Positions 1-12,005 of a DNA stretch of 64,000 nt are shown one piece after another (within the stretch, counting starts at the first letter, position 1; every line of letters begins with the position of its first letter). The DNA lies in the NCBI GenBank assembly GCA_023055425.1, contig JALGPY010000003.1, positions 18,535,001-18,599,000 on the forward strand, given 5' to 3'. Position numbers and translations under genes: made by a program. The DNA is from Linanthus parryae. Taxonomy: Eukaryota > Streptophyta > Magnoliopsida > Ericales > Polemoniaceae. The notes beneath the pieces were generated by a model. That model was given only the letters and a program-made list of their open reading frames with translations, searched no databases and was not told the DNA's origin.

Positions 1-544
1 GAACCGACCCGAGGCAGGTGGGTACTAAGTAAACCCAAACCCTAGCCGCCTCTGTTTCGTTGAATACAGAGCGTGAGTGAGAGACAGTTATAGAGAACGA
101 AGGGAGAGAGAGAGAAAAGAAGAAGAAGAAGAAGAAGAAGAAGAAGGAGGAGGAGGAGGAGGAGGAGGAGGAGGAGGAGGAGGAGGAGGCTAATGTTGCG
201 CCTCCAAATCTTGCTCTCTCTCAGATCTTCAAATCTCTCTGGTAATTTGTCGATTCTGGCTCTCTCTCTCTCTCTCTCTCCCTCCTTCTTCTCCACCTCC
301 GATCACTGGTTTTGGCCGCCTCCGATCCAACCTCCGATCGACCTCCAAGCTCCGACAACCAGTGTAGAAAATCACCGGGTATACCCGCAAATCACCCGAA
401 ATTAACCGGCCCCGATGAACCCGACATACTTGGGTTTGATGGATGTTCGATTGGGGACGGGTTGGCATGAAGCAAAACCCGACATTTCGGGTCGGTCAGC
501 CAAACGGGAATATACCCGGCCGAACCGACCCGTGCTCTGCCCTA
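1..544. mobile_element. End of a hAT-like non-autonomous transposon (left part outside window)
   Basis: The stretch is rich in CCGACCCG/CGGGTCGG-type subterminal repeats (clear at 1-11 and 360-540) and ends abruptly at 544. Immediately after it, homology to copia copy 2 (near 44655) resumes. Read on the minus strand, the terminus begins TAGGGCAGAGCACGGGTCGG, resembling plant hAT termini of the TAGGG...CGGGTCGG type (family knowledge). The centre (40-340) looks like a plant 5' UTR, with GA/GAA and CT tracts, so it may be captured host sequence. The other end and the 8-bp target duplication (expected CCTACAAA) would lie left of the window. The hAT assignment is inferred; the sharp junction is seen directly. 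No transposase is visible. Confidence 0.5.
102..189. repeat. GA / GAA / GGA microsatellite
   Basis: An uninterrupted purine-rich simple repeat runs from GA dinucleotides through (GAA)n to (GGA)n, and a CT tract follows at about 260-281. Long poly-Leu or poly-Glu/Lys readings across it are artefacts of the repeat. Such tracts are common in plant 5' UTRs and promoters. Confidence 0.9.
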
Positions 545-3500
545 CCTACAAATATCAAGAATACATCCTTAGTTCTTCTCAAGTACTTTAGGATGTTCTT
601 GACAGCAATCCAGTGACTCTCACCCGGATTGGACTGATATCTGCTCACCATACTCAACGCGTATGATACGTCTGGCCTAGTACATAACATGGCGTACATG
701 ATGGATCCTATGGCCGAAGCATAGGGTATCCTGCTCATGCGGTCCTTCTCCATCTCGTTGGAGGGACAGTCATTCTTTGAAAGAGTGACTCCATGTGACA
801 TGGGCAAGAATCCCTTCTTGGAATCTTGCATGTTGAACCTCTTCAACACCTTGTCAATATATGTACTCTGACTTAGGCCAAGCAACCTTTTAGATCTATC
901 TCTATAGATCTTTATACCCAGTATATAGGCTGCGTCTCCTAAGTCTTTCATCGCAAAGCACTTTCCTAGCCAATCTTTAACAGATTGCAGAGTAGGAATA
1001 TCATTGCCAATGATTAGTATGTCATCCACATACAAGACCAGAAATACTATAGAGCTCCCACTAACCTTCTTGTAAACACAAGGCTCATCTTCGTTCTTGA
1101 TGAAGCCAAACTCTTTGACCGCGTCATCAAAACGTCGATTCCAGCTCCTAGAAGCTTGCTTTAATCCATAAATGGATCTTTGCAGCTTACAGACTTTATT
1201 GGCATTCTCTGGATCCTCAAAACCCTCTGGTTGTGTCATGTACACATCCACAAGGAGGTTCCCATAAAGGAACGCTGTTTTGACATCCATTTGCCAAATC
1301 TCATAGTCGTAGTATGCTGCAATAGCAAGCAAGATTCGAATGGATTTAGTCATGGCGACTGGTGAAAAGGTCTCATCATAGTCAATACCATGAATCTGTC
1401 TATAACCTTTGGCCACCAATCGCCCTTTATGGGCAACTACCTTGCCATCCATGTCGGTCTTCTTCTTGAAGACCCACTTGCACCCTATGGGTCGAGCCCC
1501 TTCGGGTGGTTCCACCAAAGTCCATACTTTGTTGGTGTACATGGAATCCATTTCGGATCTCATGGCTTCTAGCCACTTCTTAGAGTCTGGGCCACTCATG
1601 GCTTCTCCATAGTTTGCAGGCTCATCATCCATGAGTGGTACGTCATCGGGCTCAGTCACGAGAAGTCCATACCTCTCTGGCTCATGACGCACCCTTCCTG
1701 ATCTACGGAGTTCCTGTGTTACTTGAACAGGTTCTTCCACAACTTCTTGTGGTTCCTGTTCATGTTCCATTATTGGTTCAGTGGTTTGTGGTTCATGAAT
1801 TTCTTCAAGTTCTACAACCCTCCCACTTGCTTCTTTAGAGACTAGTTCTCTTTCTAGAAACACGCCGGTCCGAGCAACAAACACTTTGTTTTCGGTAGGG
1901 TTATAGAAGTAATATCCTTTAGTTTCCTTAGGATATCCCACAAACTTACACTTATCCGCTTTAGGCTCGAGCTTGTCTGTTTGTAAACGCTCTACATAGA
2001 CATCGCAGCCCCAAATCTTCATAAACGCCACTATGGGACGCCTCCCAGTCCATATCTCATATGGCGTCTTCATGACTGATTTGGATGGAACACGGTTAAT
2101 GGTAAAAGCTGCCGTCATTAGAGCATGTCCCCAAAAGGATATCGAAAGATCTGTTTGAGACATCATAGATCGCACCATATCTAATAGAGTGCGATTCCTC
2201 CTCTCAGATACACCATTCCATTGTGGTGTTTCGGGTGGAGTGAGCTGGGATACTATCCCACACTCTCTAAGATACTCATCAAACTCTTGGCTTAAGTATT
2301 CTCCTCCACGATCCGATCGTAGAGCTTTAATACTCTTGCCAAGTTGCTTCTCTACTTCACTCTTGAATTCTTTGAACAATTCAAAGGATTCAGATTTGGC
2401 CTTCATAAGGTATACAAATCCATATCTACTGAAATCATCAGTAAATGTGATGAAGTAGGTATAACCACCTCTGGCAGGCGTGGGGAATGGCCCGCATACA
2501 TCAGTATGTATGAGTGCCAATAACTCACTAGTCCGCTCGCCTTTCTTATTGAAAGGGGACTTTGTCATTTTTCCTAATAAACAAGATTCACATGTCTCAT
2601 ATGATTCCAAATCGAATGAGTCTAGAAGTCCATCCTTATGGAGTCTAGATATGCGTTTCTCATTTATATGGCCTAAACGACAGTGCCATAGATATGTAGG
2701 ATTTAAATCATTAGTTTTAATCCTTTTAGTATTTATGTTATAGATTGGATTATTTAGATCAAGGATATACAATCCATTAGACAAATGCGCACTACAATAG
2801 TGCATACTATCAAAATAAATGGAGCAACACTTGTCCTTTACTGAAATAGAAAAACCTTTCTCGTCCAAACAAGAAACGGAAATAATGTTACTGCTCATAG
2901 CAGGCACATAAAAGCAATTGTCTAATTCTAAAATAAGTCCAGAAGGCAAATATAGCTCATAAACGCCTACAGCTAATGCAGCGACCCTTGCTCCATTCCC
3001 GACGCGCAAGTCTATCTCCCCTTTTCGCAATCTTCTACTTCTTTTCAAATCCTGCACATTACGACAAATGTGAGAACCACATCCGGTATCTAATACCCAG
3101 GATGATGAAATAAAAAGATTGACGTCTATAACATAAATACCTGGTGGTGGTGGAATCACTATTCCAAGCTTCTTATCCTCCAGATACTTAGGGCAATTCC
3201 TCCTCCAGTGACCCGGCTGGCTGCAGTAGTGACACTCACCTTTAGCCACGCCTCCACTAGGCTTTAGGGCATCCTTGGATTTCGCAACTTTCTTGCGTTT
3301 TCCTTTTGAAGTAGATGCAACTGACTTGCCCTTCTTCTTATGCACCATCATTATGGCTTTGCCCTTGCCTTTATTGATGCTTTGCTCAGCTGTCTTTAGC
3401 ATGTTCAATAGGTCTGGTAAAGACTTGTTGATCTCATTCATATTATAGTTCATAATGAACCGATTATAACTGTCAGGCAACGATTGCAAGACGAGATCAG

Positions 3501-3978
3501 TCGCCAAGTCCTGGCCGAGTGGGAACCCCAGTCTCTCAAGGTTCTCTATGTACCCGATCATTCGGAGTACATGAGGACCTACTGGATTCCCCTCTGCAAG
3601 ACTGCTTTTGAACAACGCTTTAGACACTTCATAGCGCTCATGCCTTGCCTGTTCCTGAAACAATTGTTTCAAGTGTCTGATCATATCATAGGCTTCCATG
3701 TTCTCGTGTTGCTTCTGAAGCTCACTAGTCATGGTACAAAGCATGAGGCAAGTCACGTCATTAGAATCATCAACATGTTTCTGACGTGCCCTTACTGCTG
3801 CTAGTAGAGACTCATCTTGTGGTGGGTCTGGAATTGGAGTGTCCAAGACTTACAGCTTCTTTTCTTGCTTGAGGACAATCCTCAAGTTTCTGTACCAGTC
3901 AAGGAAATTTGTTCCAGACAATTTATCCTTCTCAAGGACAGATCGTAGGGATGAACTCGATGCGTTGTTGTTTGCCAT
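545..3978 (-). pseudogene. Ty1/copia gag-pol, copy 1 (nonsense codon in gag, 3' end cut off)
   Basis: On the minus strand the ATG is at 3978. The polyprotein has a copia gag, a CCHC zinc knuckle (CHYCSQPGHWRRNC, about 3205-3245), a protease motif LDTGCGSH (about 3065-3100), the HHCC region and D,D35E integrase core (HTDVCGPF, RSDRGGEY, NGVSERRNR), and copia reverse transcriptase with YVDD (about 1018-1030). Codon 43, TAC in copy 2, is TAA here (3850-3852), so gag is cut after 42 residues. Downstream of that the frame is open for more than 1,000 residues. It ends within the RT/RNase H region, where the hAT-like sequence begins at 544, so RNase H and the 3' LTR are absent from the window. The gene encodes capsid, protease, integrase and polymerase for cytoplasmic reverse transcription and nuclear integration. 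The close relative at 44146-48080 guides this reading. Confidence 0.95.
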
Positions 3979-5569
3979 TTGGAATTCTACAAAACGAGAA
4001 ATATGCAATTTAGTATTTTGAACAATTTAACTATATTTAACAATGGCTAGATCATTAAATATAGCTCCCACTATTTTTCTCGGATTAATAGCCCCCACTA
4101 TTAAAGCGGAAAATATCTTTATACTTTCTAGTGGGTCCAAGATCCCTTTTTCACTTCTTCTTGAGCTTGCTTTGGCAAGTCACCCAAGAATTGGTTATTT
4201 AGGTAGGAACCATTCCAATTGCATCCCATGCAACTCTTGGTCCAATTAGGTGAATAAATTCCTTTTATTCTTTATCAATTGGATAACTCCTAATTGTCAT
4301 GCCTCTAAGCTCATCAATCCAATTGACTTTTGCCTGGTTGCGTCCAACCTCTTGCTTTTAACATACACGCATTACTAGCTTGCGTCGTCCGCAACACATC
4401 ATGAAAAATTAAAATCGCCTTGCTTTGGCAAGCCCGAATTTTAATAGGCCATGATCATGAAGGGTGTTTTGGCAAGAGAAGGCAAAACGCAATATTTAAT
4501 TGAGGGATTTCTTTTAATATGTTTGGTTGATCTTATCAACATGGTCTACTTATTTGGATTGGGCCATCCACAATAAAAGACCAACTTTGTTTATTATTAT
4601 CTTGTTATTGTTTTGCTTGTAGCGCCATACACACAAAATAAATATCAAGGCATGAATAATAAACATCCACATTATAAAAAAACGTGGCATGGATATGGCC
4701 TCTAGACTAATGATATTATCAAGCCAATGATAATATCTAATTGCCCTAAAGTGCCGAGCTCATCTCCATGTGCTCCACCATAGCTGCGCGCCTAGGGATG
4801 TCTTTTGGCTCCTTTGGTTCTCCGGTCTTCTTCTCCATGTTCTTGGCTATCATCTAAATATTTCTAATTCTAGCCTAACATCTAGAATAAATAAATAACA
4901 AAAGCCTCACATGTCGAGGAGAAAAAGAACGACTCGCAGGCCGTAAAACTTAATTAATTATTACATTAATTTGATCAGCTCGCAGGCCGTAAACCAAACC
5001 ACACAAAACAATAAACATCCACAATCCTAGGCCATATCCATCCACCATGCAATAAAGCACATAATATAGTTAAAACCTATTTTTAACGTGCTTGTTTAAT
5101 TTTAGTGAAATTGGGTAACTAGGGTTTCACAACGGTCCAAAGGGTCCAAGCCAACAAGTGGCCCGAACCCTAGGGCCGCCGCATGCCTAGGGGGCCGCGG
5201 CCTTGCTTGGCGCGCAAGGGAGGGGCGGGCGGCTATGGTTTCGGCCCTAGTCCCCTTCCTCCTTCCTTGTTGCCCAAGCAAGGTTGTTTCCATATGGATT
5301 TATTTCCATAATTTTATTTCCATAATTGAAAACCCCTTTTCAATCATGTGCCCATGAACCCTAATTTTTCAAGAACCCAATTATTCACATCCTATGTGAT
5401 TAAACTCACCAATTCTAACATCCAATGTTAAATTGGGTCTTGTTTGATTGAATCAAATTCAATATTGCATCTACTATGCCAATTTTTCAGTTTTCGCGTA
5501 ATAAACAATAATAGGTGTATGAACTGAAATCGTAAACACATAATATCATGTTATGCTCTACGACCTGTG
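3979..5569 (-). other. Long untranslated leader of copia copy 1
   Basis: About 1.6 kb lies between the primer-binding site and the gag ATG, much longer than the few hundred bases usual in copia elements. It is closely similar to the leader of copy 2 (48081-49678) and recognisably related to those of copies 4 and 5. Near its distal half it carries two direct copies of a CGCAGGCCGTAAA motif (about 4934-4947 and 4981-4994). Just before gag it has, on the minus strand, a pyrimidine-rich TTTTGTAG splice-acceptor-like sequence. No long open frame is present; short frames here are not shared between copies. Confidence 0.8.
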
Positions 5570-5581
5570 GCTCTGATACCA
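5570..5581 (-). promoter_or_regulatory. Primer-binding site (initiator tRNA-Met), copy 1
   Basis: On the minus strand TGGTATCAGAGC lies one base after the LTR end. It is complementary to the 3' end of plant initiator tRNA-Met, the standard primer of plant copia elements. It fixes the LTR boundary and the minus orientation. Confidence 0.95.
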
Positions 5582-5582
5582 C

Positions 5583-7017
5583 TGTTGGGTTTTGACGTAG
5601 GTAACGCAGCGGAATAACAAAATTAATCCTACTCAAAGCCCACCAAGGATCACAGGAAGAGACATCATAACATGATTAAGGACATAGAAGATGTGTACCT
5701 TTTGATTTGTGAGATCACACGAAGAATGATGTCCTCGTCTCTACGGTTGATCCACGTCTAGAGGTGAGATCTAGATTCTTCCTTCAATCAAGTGCTAGCT
5801 TGAACCTTGGAGGAAGAGGGATGAAGATCAAAGCAACAAATCACCAAAGCACAAGGGAGGGGGCGGCCCTCTCTTGCCGTCGGGTAGGGGGCGGACGGGT
5901 GGCTAGGGTTTCGGCCCTAGCACCTTGTCTTGCTCTCTCTTTTGCTCTCTCCCACTCTTTGCGTGTTATGACTAATAACTCATATGTGGGAAGGAAGCTA
6001 GAGCCTCCTTTATATACTCCAACAACTCCTTGTTGTTTCCATAAAAGAGTTTTCTTGTTCTAGTAGGACTAGAACTATTCCCTTCCTTGCAAATTAGTCC
6101 TACTAAGTTTGCAAGGTGTTGCACAATGATCCTTCTATTAATTAATCCATATTAATTAATCCCAAATCTAGCTCTATTCTATTTGACGTGTGACCCCATA
6201 TGTTTCTATATAGTTGGTAGTAACTATTACTAACATGGAGCGGTGTCTAGCAACACATCAATGCAACCCAACCAATAGAAATAGTCAGTGATCCCGACAA
6301 ACCTTTGTGCCCAATATGTCATACTGCACTATCCCTTTGTCTCCATATCCGGATTGGACACGAGACATAAATAGTCACACTCGTATATCCAATCCATAGT
6401 TCCTCGATCCCGGGAATATGCTTATACTTGCAGATAACATTAATATCTCTATATTAATTTATCTGAGTCTGGCCAGACATTCAATAAGCCTCATCCCTCG
6501 AGTGGCCGTGGATATTTACCCCCATTATGTGGGAGGGACAAATCCTATCTACATCACTACGATCTCTAAGCTTGCTTCCTATCACGCCCGATAGCCACCT
6601 TTATGATTACCCAGTTACGGTGTAACGTTTGATAACATCAAAGCGCAATATTTCACAACTAGAGTATCTAGTGACTTCAAGTCCAAGGATTGCAATAATA
6701 TTAGCACTACGAAAAGCGATTGTGACTTTACATAATATAATGTATCCTTTTCGTCGTGGGTCAATCCAGTATGCCATTACTCCTAATGTATACCCATGTG
6801 TTAGACTTGATATCTCCATATCAATCTACCCACATACTAGTCTATATTTGATTGTCCTATTAATCAATATAATGGACTAGGGATATTTAAGATAAATAAC
6901 ACAATTTATCTAAGGACTTCATTATATTAAATATCGACATAAATAATAAATGAATATTCTAGCCAAAACATTGTCCATACTAAATCTATGATTGCCTCTA
7001 GGGCATCTATTCCAACA
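5583..7017 (-). repeat. 5' LTR of copia copy 1
   Basis: The LTR is 1,435 bp. On the minus strand it starts TGTTGGAATAGATGCCC and ends TCAAAACCCAACA (TG...CA). It is colinear with the 1,436-bp LTRs of copy 2. A TATA box lies at 6009-6016 and is followed in transcription direction by a purine-rich stretch. Outside it, at 7018, the sequence continues inside another copia LTR, so copy 1 was inserted there. The matching 3' LTR is not in the window. Confidence 0.93.
6009..6016 (-). promoter_or_regulatory. TATA box of copy 1 5' LTR
   Basis: TATATAAA on the minus strand, preceded by GTTGGAG. It is conserved at the same place in copy 2 (50119-50126) and, with changed flanks, in copies 4 and 5 and the solo LTR. 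It is the likely RNA polymerase II core promoter. Confidence 0.75.
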
Positions 7018-7829
7018 CCCCATAGGTTCTATCTAGTTGGTAGCAACTCTTTGCTAATATGGAGCGGTTTCTAGCAAAACATCCATTCTAGCCAACTAAT
7101 AGAATAGTCATCTAGACAACCTTATACAAGTAATTGTCTCATCCCTTTGCCTCCATATCCGGATTGGACACGAGACATACAAGTCACACTCGTATATCCA
7201 ATCCCTAGTTTCTCGATCCATGGAATAGCCTTATTCGTGCAAATAACATCAATATCCCATATATTGATTTATTTGAGTCTGGCCAGACATTCTATAAGCA
7301 CTATCCTTCGAGTGGCCTTGGATATTTGCTCCCGTTATATGGGAGGGGCAAATCCTCTCTACGTCCACTACGATCTCTAAGCTTGCTTCTCATTGTATCC
7401 AGTACACGCCTTTATAACTACCCAGTTACGGTGTAGCGTTTAACGCTACCAAGATCACAATGATCTACAACTAGAATATCTAGTGACTTCAAGTCTAAGG
7501 ATGACAATACCATTGCACCCGAGAAGCACTTGTGACTCAACATAACGTGTATGTAGCCTTCTCGGTGATGGGTCAATCCAGTGCAACATTCCGTAATGCA
7601 CACCTATGTGTTGGATCGTGATATCTCCATATCAATCCAACCCCATACTAGTCTATAAATGATTGTCCCATTTAATCATTATACTTGAATAGGGATATTT
7701 AAGATAAACAACACGATTGTAAATCTAAGGACTTCATTGTATTAAATATCCAATAAATAATAAATGAATTTTCTAGCCAAATACAAATTCATACTAAACT
7801 AGATTGCCTCTAGGGCATCTATTCCAACA
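7018..7829 (-). repeat. Partial older copia LTR, target of copy 1
   Basis: About 812 bp match the right-hand part of the solo LTR at 12006-13435 (its segment from about 12627 on) and end ...ATTCCAACA at 7829. The missing part should lie left of the window, on the other side of copy 1. Right of 7829 is LINE reverse transcriptase, interrupted mid-codon, so this LTR belongs to an element that landed in the LINE. The first bases after it, AGGCC (7830-7834), are the expected target duplication. Confidence 0.85.
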
Positions 7830-9578
7830 AGGCCTTCGCCACATCTAGCTTGACCGCTATAAATCCATTTTTACCCTTCTTCCTACTATGTATGGAATGG
7901 AGCAACTCAAAAGCCACTAGGATATTATCGATAATCAACCGACCTGGAACAAACGCGCTCTGAAACTCCAAGATACAATTGTCAAGAACATTTTTCAGAC
8001 GATTGGCGATGAACTTGGAAACCAGTTTATAGATGACAGGGCATAAACTAATTGGTCTTAAATCACTTGGGGTACGAACCTGTTTCACCTTTGGAATCAA
8101 AGCAGTGACTGTGTTGTTGAAACCTTCAAGACTGGCTCCATCATTCAGAATTCTCAGACAAGTAGCTGCTACCTCATTCCCAACAAGGTCACAGTTTTCC
8201 CGAAAGAACAAATACGGGAAGCCATCCGGACCCGGGCTTTTGTCGGAACCATCTGACCTAGGGCCGAATCGATCTCGGCTCGTGAAAAGGGGCTGTCAAG
8301 AGCTGCTCTTTGAGCCGTTTTGACCAACGGTTGAAAAAACTGAAGTAAGGGATCCATGACCATGACCGAGGGCTGTTGCGAAGCGAAAATCGTACTGAAG
8401 TGCTCAACCAAGATCGTCGTGATGTCGACCGTGGAAGTGTGCCAGCCACCTTGCTGATCTTCAAGACCTGAAATATGATTTATAGCTTTTCGTAAAGAAG
8501 CTTTCCTGTGAGAAAAGTCGGTATTTCAGTCTCCTTCTTTAAGCCACTGAACGCGGGATCTTTGCAACCACATAGCTTCCTCGTTGGCTAGCAAAACATT
8601 GAATTCCAGTTTATACTTACTGATCTCTTCAAACACCATATCAATATTCGAATCCTTCAAAAACTCTTTGATTCTGTCACGAATGAACGCAATCTTCCGC
8701 TTTACATTACCAAAGACGGACCGGTCCCACTATTTAAGTCTCTTACTCGTAGCCTCTAGCTTCTTCACCAGTTGAAGATTATTGAACTCCGCCGATTTTC
8801 TAGCGATATAAGGCTTGCAATCATCATAACTGAGCCACACCGCCTCAAAGTGAAAACAAGGAGCTTTTGTTTCCATTGGAGACTAACATAACTCGACATG
8901 AAGGTGATCAGAAACAGCTGCTGTCAAGTGAGTCACTTTTTCCGCCCCAAACAAATCGAGCCAAGTCGCGCTGGAAATAACTCTATCAAGACGTTCACGT
9001 ATACGTCTACCATGTCTTGGATTGCTAATCCATGTAAACTTTGGAACACTGTAACCAAGATCAAAAAGGCCGTTGAAAGACAGAGCTAATCTGAAATCCT
9101 CCATTAGCTGTTTATCTGCTGAAAGACCACCCTGCTTTTCATCTTCTGAAAGAAAAGGGTTGAAGTCACCCATAACACACCATGAGATTTTACTTGGGTC
9201 ACGAAGTCGAACCAATAACAACCAAGAATTCCTTCGCTCAGTACTATCTAGATCCCCATAAAAGCCCGTAAAATGCCACTGAACTTGCAGAATCGGGTCA
9301 GAAATCAAGAAATGAATAAAGAACTTAGATTATTCCAAAACCATAATATAAATGCTCTCGTGCCACAAGACAACTAAACCTCCACTACGCCCTTCACTAG
9401 GAATGCATAGGCCGGTGATGAAACCTACATGTGTTTTCACCCGTTCAAATTCGTTGGTTGAAAGACGCGTCTCCATCAAGAAGACAATCTTTGGGGACTT
9501 CACTCCTAGGAGGTTCTTGAGCTCTATAAAATTACGGAGGTTTCCAAGCCCCCGTATGTTCCAGTTGATCGTATTCAT
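7830..9578 (-). pseudogene. LINE ORF2: APE endonuclease plus N-terminal reverse transcriptase (decayed)
   Basis: The minus-strand ATG at 9578 opens with NTINWNIRGLG, the typical start of plant LINE endonucleases. MGDFNPF and VSDHLHVEL follow (the conserved GDFN and SDH residues, about 9180 and 8895). In-frame stops occur at 9330-9332, 8883-8885, about 8730 and about 8533. A one-base loss near 8240, in the GPDGF motif, shifts frame. RT block sequence then continues (PKVKQVRTPSDLRPISLC, QSAFVPGRLIIDNIL, IAVKLDVAKA) to 7830. ORF2 in this family nicks target DNA and primes reverse transcription. The RT active site (FADD) is not in the window. Confidence 0.9.
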
Positions 9579-9619
9579 GATGATTGGAAGGAGTTCCTAG
9601 AAGCCGCCGCCATTGAAAG

Positions 9620-10719
9620 TTCTGGGTTGTTCAAGGCTGCCTCGGGATCAGCCTGAGTCATATCATCATCAATCACGTTTCCAAGACCAGCTATCTTAGC
9701 TTGTCACCTCGTCCGAAGCAAGAGGATTAGAATAAATTTTGGCTTGATCTTGCGCCTCAGTATCCGAAAACTCCATAGAGGAGTCTGTTTTAGCCCCAAT
9801 GTCAACCCAGAGTTATGCCTTGGGGATGAAGCGTCCTCGATTGGATTTTCTGCATTACCAGTGACCTTAGTGACGTCCTATTTACCTTCGTCCATCACTG
9901 CATCATCACTCTTCTCCGTTGATTTGTCATTCTAACCATCATCTACGACCGTTCTTAGAGGAGTAACCGTAGGCGCAGAGGGTAACCCTTCTTCGCTGGC
10001 TCGAGGGAAACTAGCTTTCTTTTGATTTGGATTTTGTTTGAAGACTAGCCAATCGCCAAGCCGAATTCTTCATTTTGTTTATCTTCGGGGGTCTTGTATT
10101 TTCATGAGTTTGTAAAGTGGGTGAATCTTCCACACCATGAACAAACCGAGGGTATTATCTCATAAACATAGTCAAGCCAAATTAGGTCATCACTGAATTG
10201 AATATCACCTCTCCGTCTAAGCAGTTTAGTGATATCAAGCCTGACCCTAGCCCTCATATAATCGCCACCATCACCTGTTAATATTCTTCGATCTGTTTGG
10301 ATAACTTCCCCATACCACTAAGAGCAGTAGCAATGTCTTCTTCGGTAAGTAGGAAAATCGGGATGTTACGGACTTGTACCCATACATCGATCGAACTAAA
10401 CGTTGCCAAGAGGATGTTATCATCGAAGATCCATGGCCCTCCTCAAGAACCTTCATCATTGATTCCTTTGAAGGAAATCAAAACACGAAACGATTTGGAT
10501 CAACTTCATGAATGTTGATCTTATCCCCTTGCACCCAGATCTTCTTAAACAAGTTTTTCATTGCCCAAACATTAAATATGGTTGGCAAGAGAAAAAGTAC
10601 CTATAAGACAGTGCACGCTAGGGTTCAATCGCCTTCCAAACTCTCTTTGTATTGAAGACGATTACTTATTTTTCTTCATCTGTGTTGAGCGATTTTCTTC
10701 TGATCGGAGCGGTGGCCAT
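9620..10719 (-). pseudogene. LINE ORF1, DUF4283/zinc-knuckle gag-like protein (decayed)
   Basis: A candidate ATG is at 10719 (minus). The frame is soon lost to stops, but DUF4283 hallmarks are readable: KKIWVQGDKINIHEVDPNRF, then GPWIFDDNILLATF and VWVQVRNIPIFLLTEE (about 10300-10450). A partial zinc knuckle (CSWCGRFTHF, about 10120-10150) follows, with a polar, acidic tail down to about 9620. In plant LINEs this protein binds element RNA. At least one frameshift and several stops disable it; the boundaries are approximate. Confidence 0.7.
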
Positions 10720-10815
10720 CGGTTGCGCCGGAAACTAGATCGGAGAATTGAACGAGAAGAAACTCTTGAGTCGCCCTAGAATCGTCCGAAAAACTCGGAC
10801 CCTAAAAAACTCTTT

Positions 10816-11312
10816 CCTTTTCTTTTGTTTGCGTTAACCATAATTTTTGACGCAACGGAAGTAATAATACACCATGCAATCACATAATCAACACATGCAA
10901 TATAGAAAAAGAAGAACACAACACAAAAATCACTCAATTCGGCCAAATCGGTTATATCATCGGAAGGAGTAGAATTTCACTATATAAATGAGAGAATACA
11001 TCGCATGAGTGAAACTTAACACCATATGTGGATGATGTCGACATAGGCAGTCTCATCGCTAATGCGTCTATAAAACCCGATATTAACACAACCGCTTAAT
11101 GTTATTTCTCACAAATTCTCTCTCACAACTCCTCTCCTCAATAAGAGCTATTTTAGAGTCACCTGTAAATAAACTACATTACTCAATCTTAAAGTAATGT
11201 GTATTGCACCATTGAAAATAAAACCATTAAGGAATATTAGTGGATTCTGGATTCTACTCGTTATCAAAATGGTTAAATCACTAATATTTCCAAAATTGTT
11301 GAATCAAGATTA
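10816..11312 (-). repeat. LTR-like fragment, unassigned family
   Basis: On the minus strand the piece starts TGTTGGGTTCTAATC at about 11312. It contains a TATAAATG-type box and ends with a CTTCCGTTGCGTC motif, shared with the copia LTRs here near their U5 end. The minus-strand sequence just before it, AAGGTGGGTTT, looks like a polypurine tract, which would make this a 3' LTR with its interior to the right. The other LTR and coding sequence were not found. The assignment is tentative. Confidence 0.35.
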
Positions 11313-11609
11313 GAACCCAACAAAACCCACCTTGACCTAATTTCTGCAATAGCGGGGAAAATTCTTTTAGCATTCTTGGAGCTCTACTTTGTTGATGTCG
11401 ATTCCGCTGCCAATGCCACGCTCCACCTGCATGACCACTATTCAACTATCCACTATGTGGCTCATCATTGAATAGACCAACACCAATCAGATCAAGTAAA
11501 AACGAGACTCCCTCCCTCTTATTGTAGTAGTTTTTCTTATTACTTCACGTCCTCCATGCTTCAGCGCCCTCACACGTCAAACACATGTTTCCATCTTTTT
11601 TAGGAGTGC

Positions 11610-11610
<1 letters not shown>
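11313..11610. other. No gene recognised
   Basis: AT-rich intergenic sequence between the LTR-like fragment and the ATT repeat. No open frame with a recognisable motif on either strand. Confidence 0.6.
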
Positions 11611-11669
<59 letters not shown>

Positions 11670-11670
11670 T
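11611..11670. repeat. (ATT)n microsatellite
   Basis: About 20 ATT units with one GT interruption. It abuts the outer end of the left inverted-repeat arm that follows. Confidence 0.95.
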
Positions 11671-11895
11671 GATCCCAAGCTTTATTGGGTTATTTTGTAA
11701 TTTCTGCAAACATGTTAGCTTTGTCGGTAATTATCTAATTCTTAGTAGTGGTATCCGTAGTTTATTTTAATGTGGATTTGATACCCAAAGTTTCAATTGT
11801 AGCATTCACATTTTCCATACTTTAAAATTATTACAATTTAACTGCCATCCATTTATTGTCACGAATTTGTCTGAAAAGGCAATTTTACCCTTTCA
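11671..11895 (+). repeat. Left arm of a diverged inverted repeat
   Basis: Its reverse complement aligns with 14205-14415. The best block is AGGGTAAAATTGCCTTTTCA against AGGGTAATATTGTCTTTTCA, extending over about 50 bases with about seven differences; TATCAAATCCACA is also shared. The arms face each other around about 2.3 kb containing the solo LTR and a poly-T tract. They could be long terminal inverted repeats of a Mutator-like element or two separate opposed copies of one repeat. Confidence 0.6.
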
Positions 11896-12005
11896 TCTCA
11901 TTCATAATTTTTACATAATTAATTTTTTTCCCTCAGAATTTAAGACCAGACCATCATTCCAAAACATTAAGAAAGGGAAAAAAGAAATGGCATCGAACCC
12001 AGAAG

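Larger units (their letters stand above)
7830..10815 (-). mobile_element. LINE (L1-type non-LTR retrotransposon), interrupted at its RT
   Basis: On the minus strand the order is a 5' leader (about 10720-10815), a gag-like ORF1 with DUF4283 features, an APE-type endonuclease, then the start of reverse transcriptase. The RT stops at 7830 where a copia LTR was inserted. The remaining RT, RNase H and poly-A end must lie beyond the nested copia material, left of the window. Several stops and frameshifts show that it is old. The 5' boundary is only approximate because no target duplication can be read. Confidence 0.85.

Noticed and set aside
42..296. Poly-Leu/poly-Glu open frame
   Set aside because: Produced entirely by the GA/GAA/GGA and CT microsatellites.
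2189..2743. Plus-strand frames of 87-106 residues within copia pol (also 3484-3804, 46291-46845, 47586-47906)
   Set aside because: Antisense shadows of the conserved pol frame; their similarity between copies reflects the real minus-strand coding.
5570..5581. tRNA fragment
   Set aside because: Only the 12-base tRNA-complementary PBS is present; no tRNA gene fold was found.
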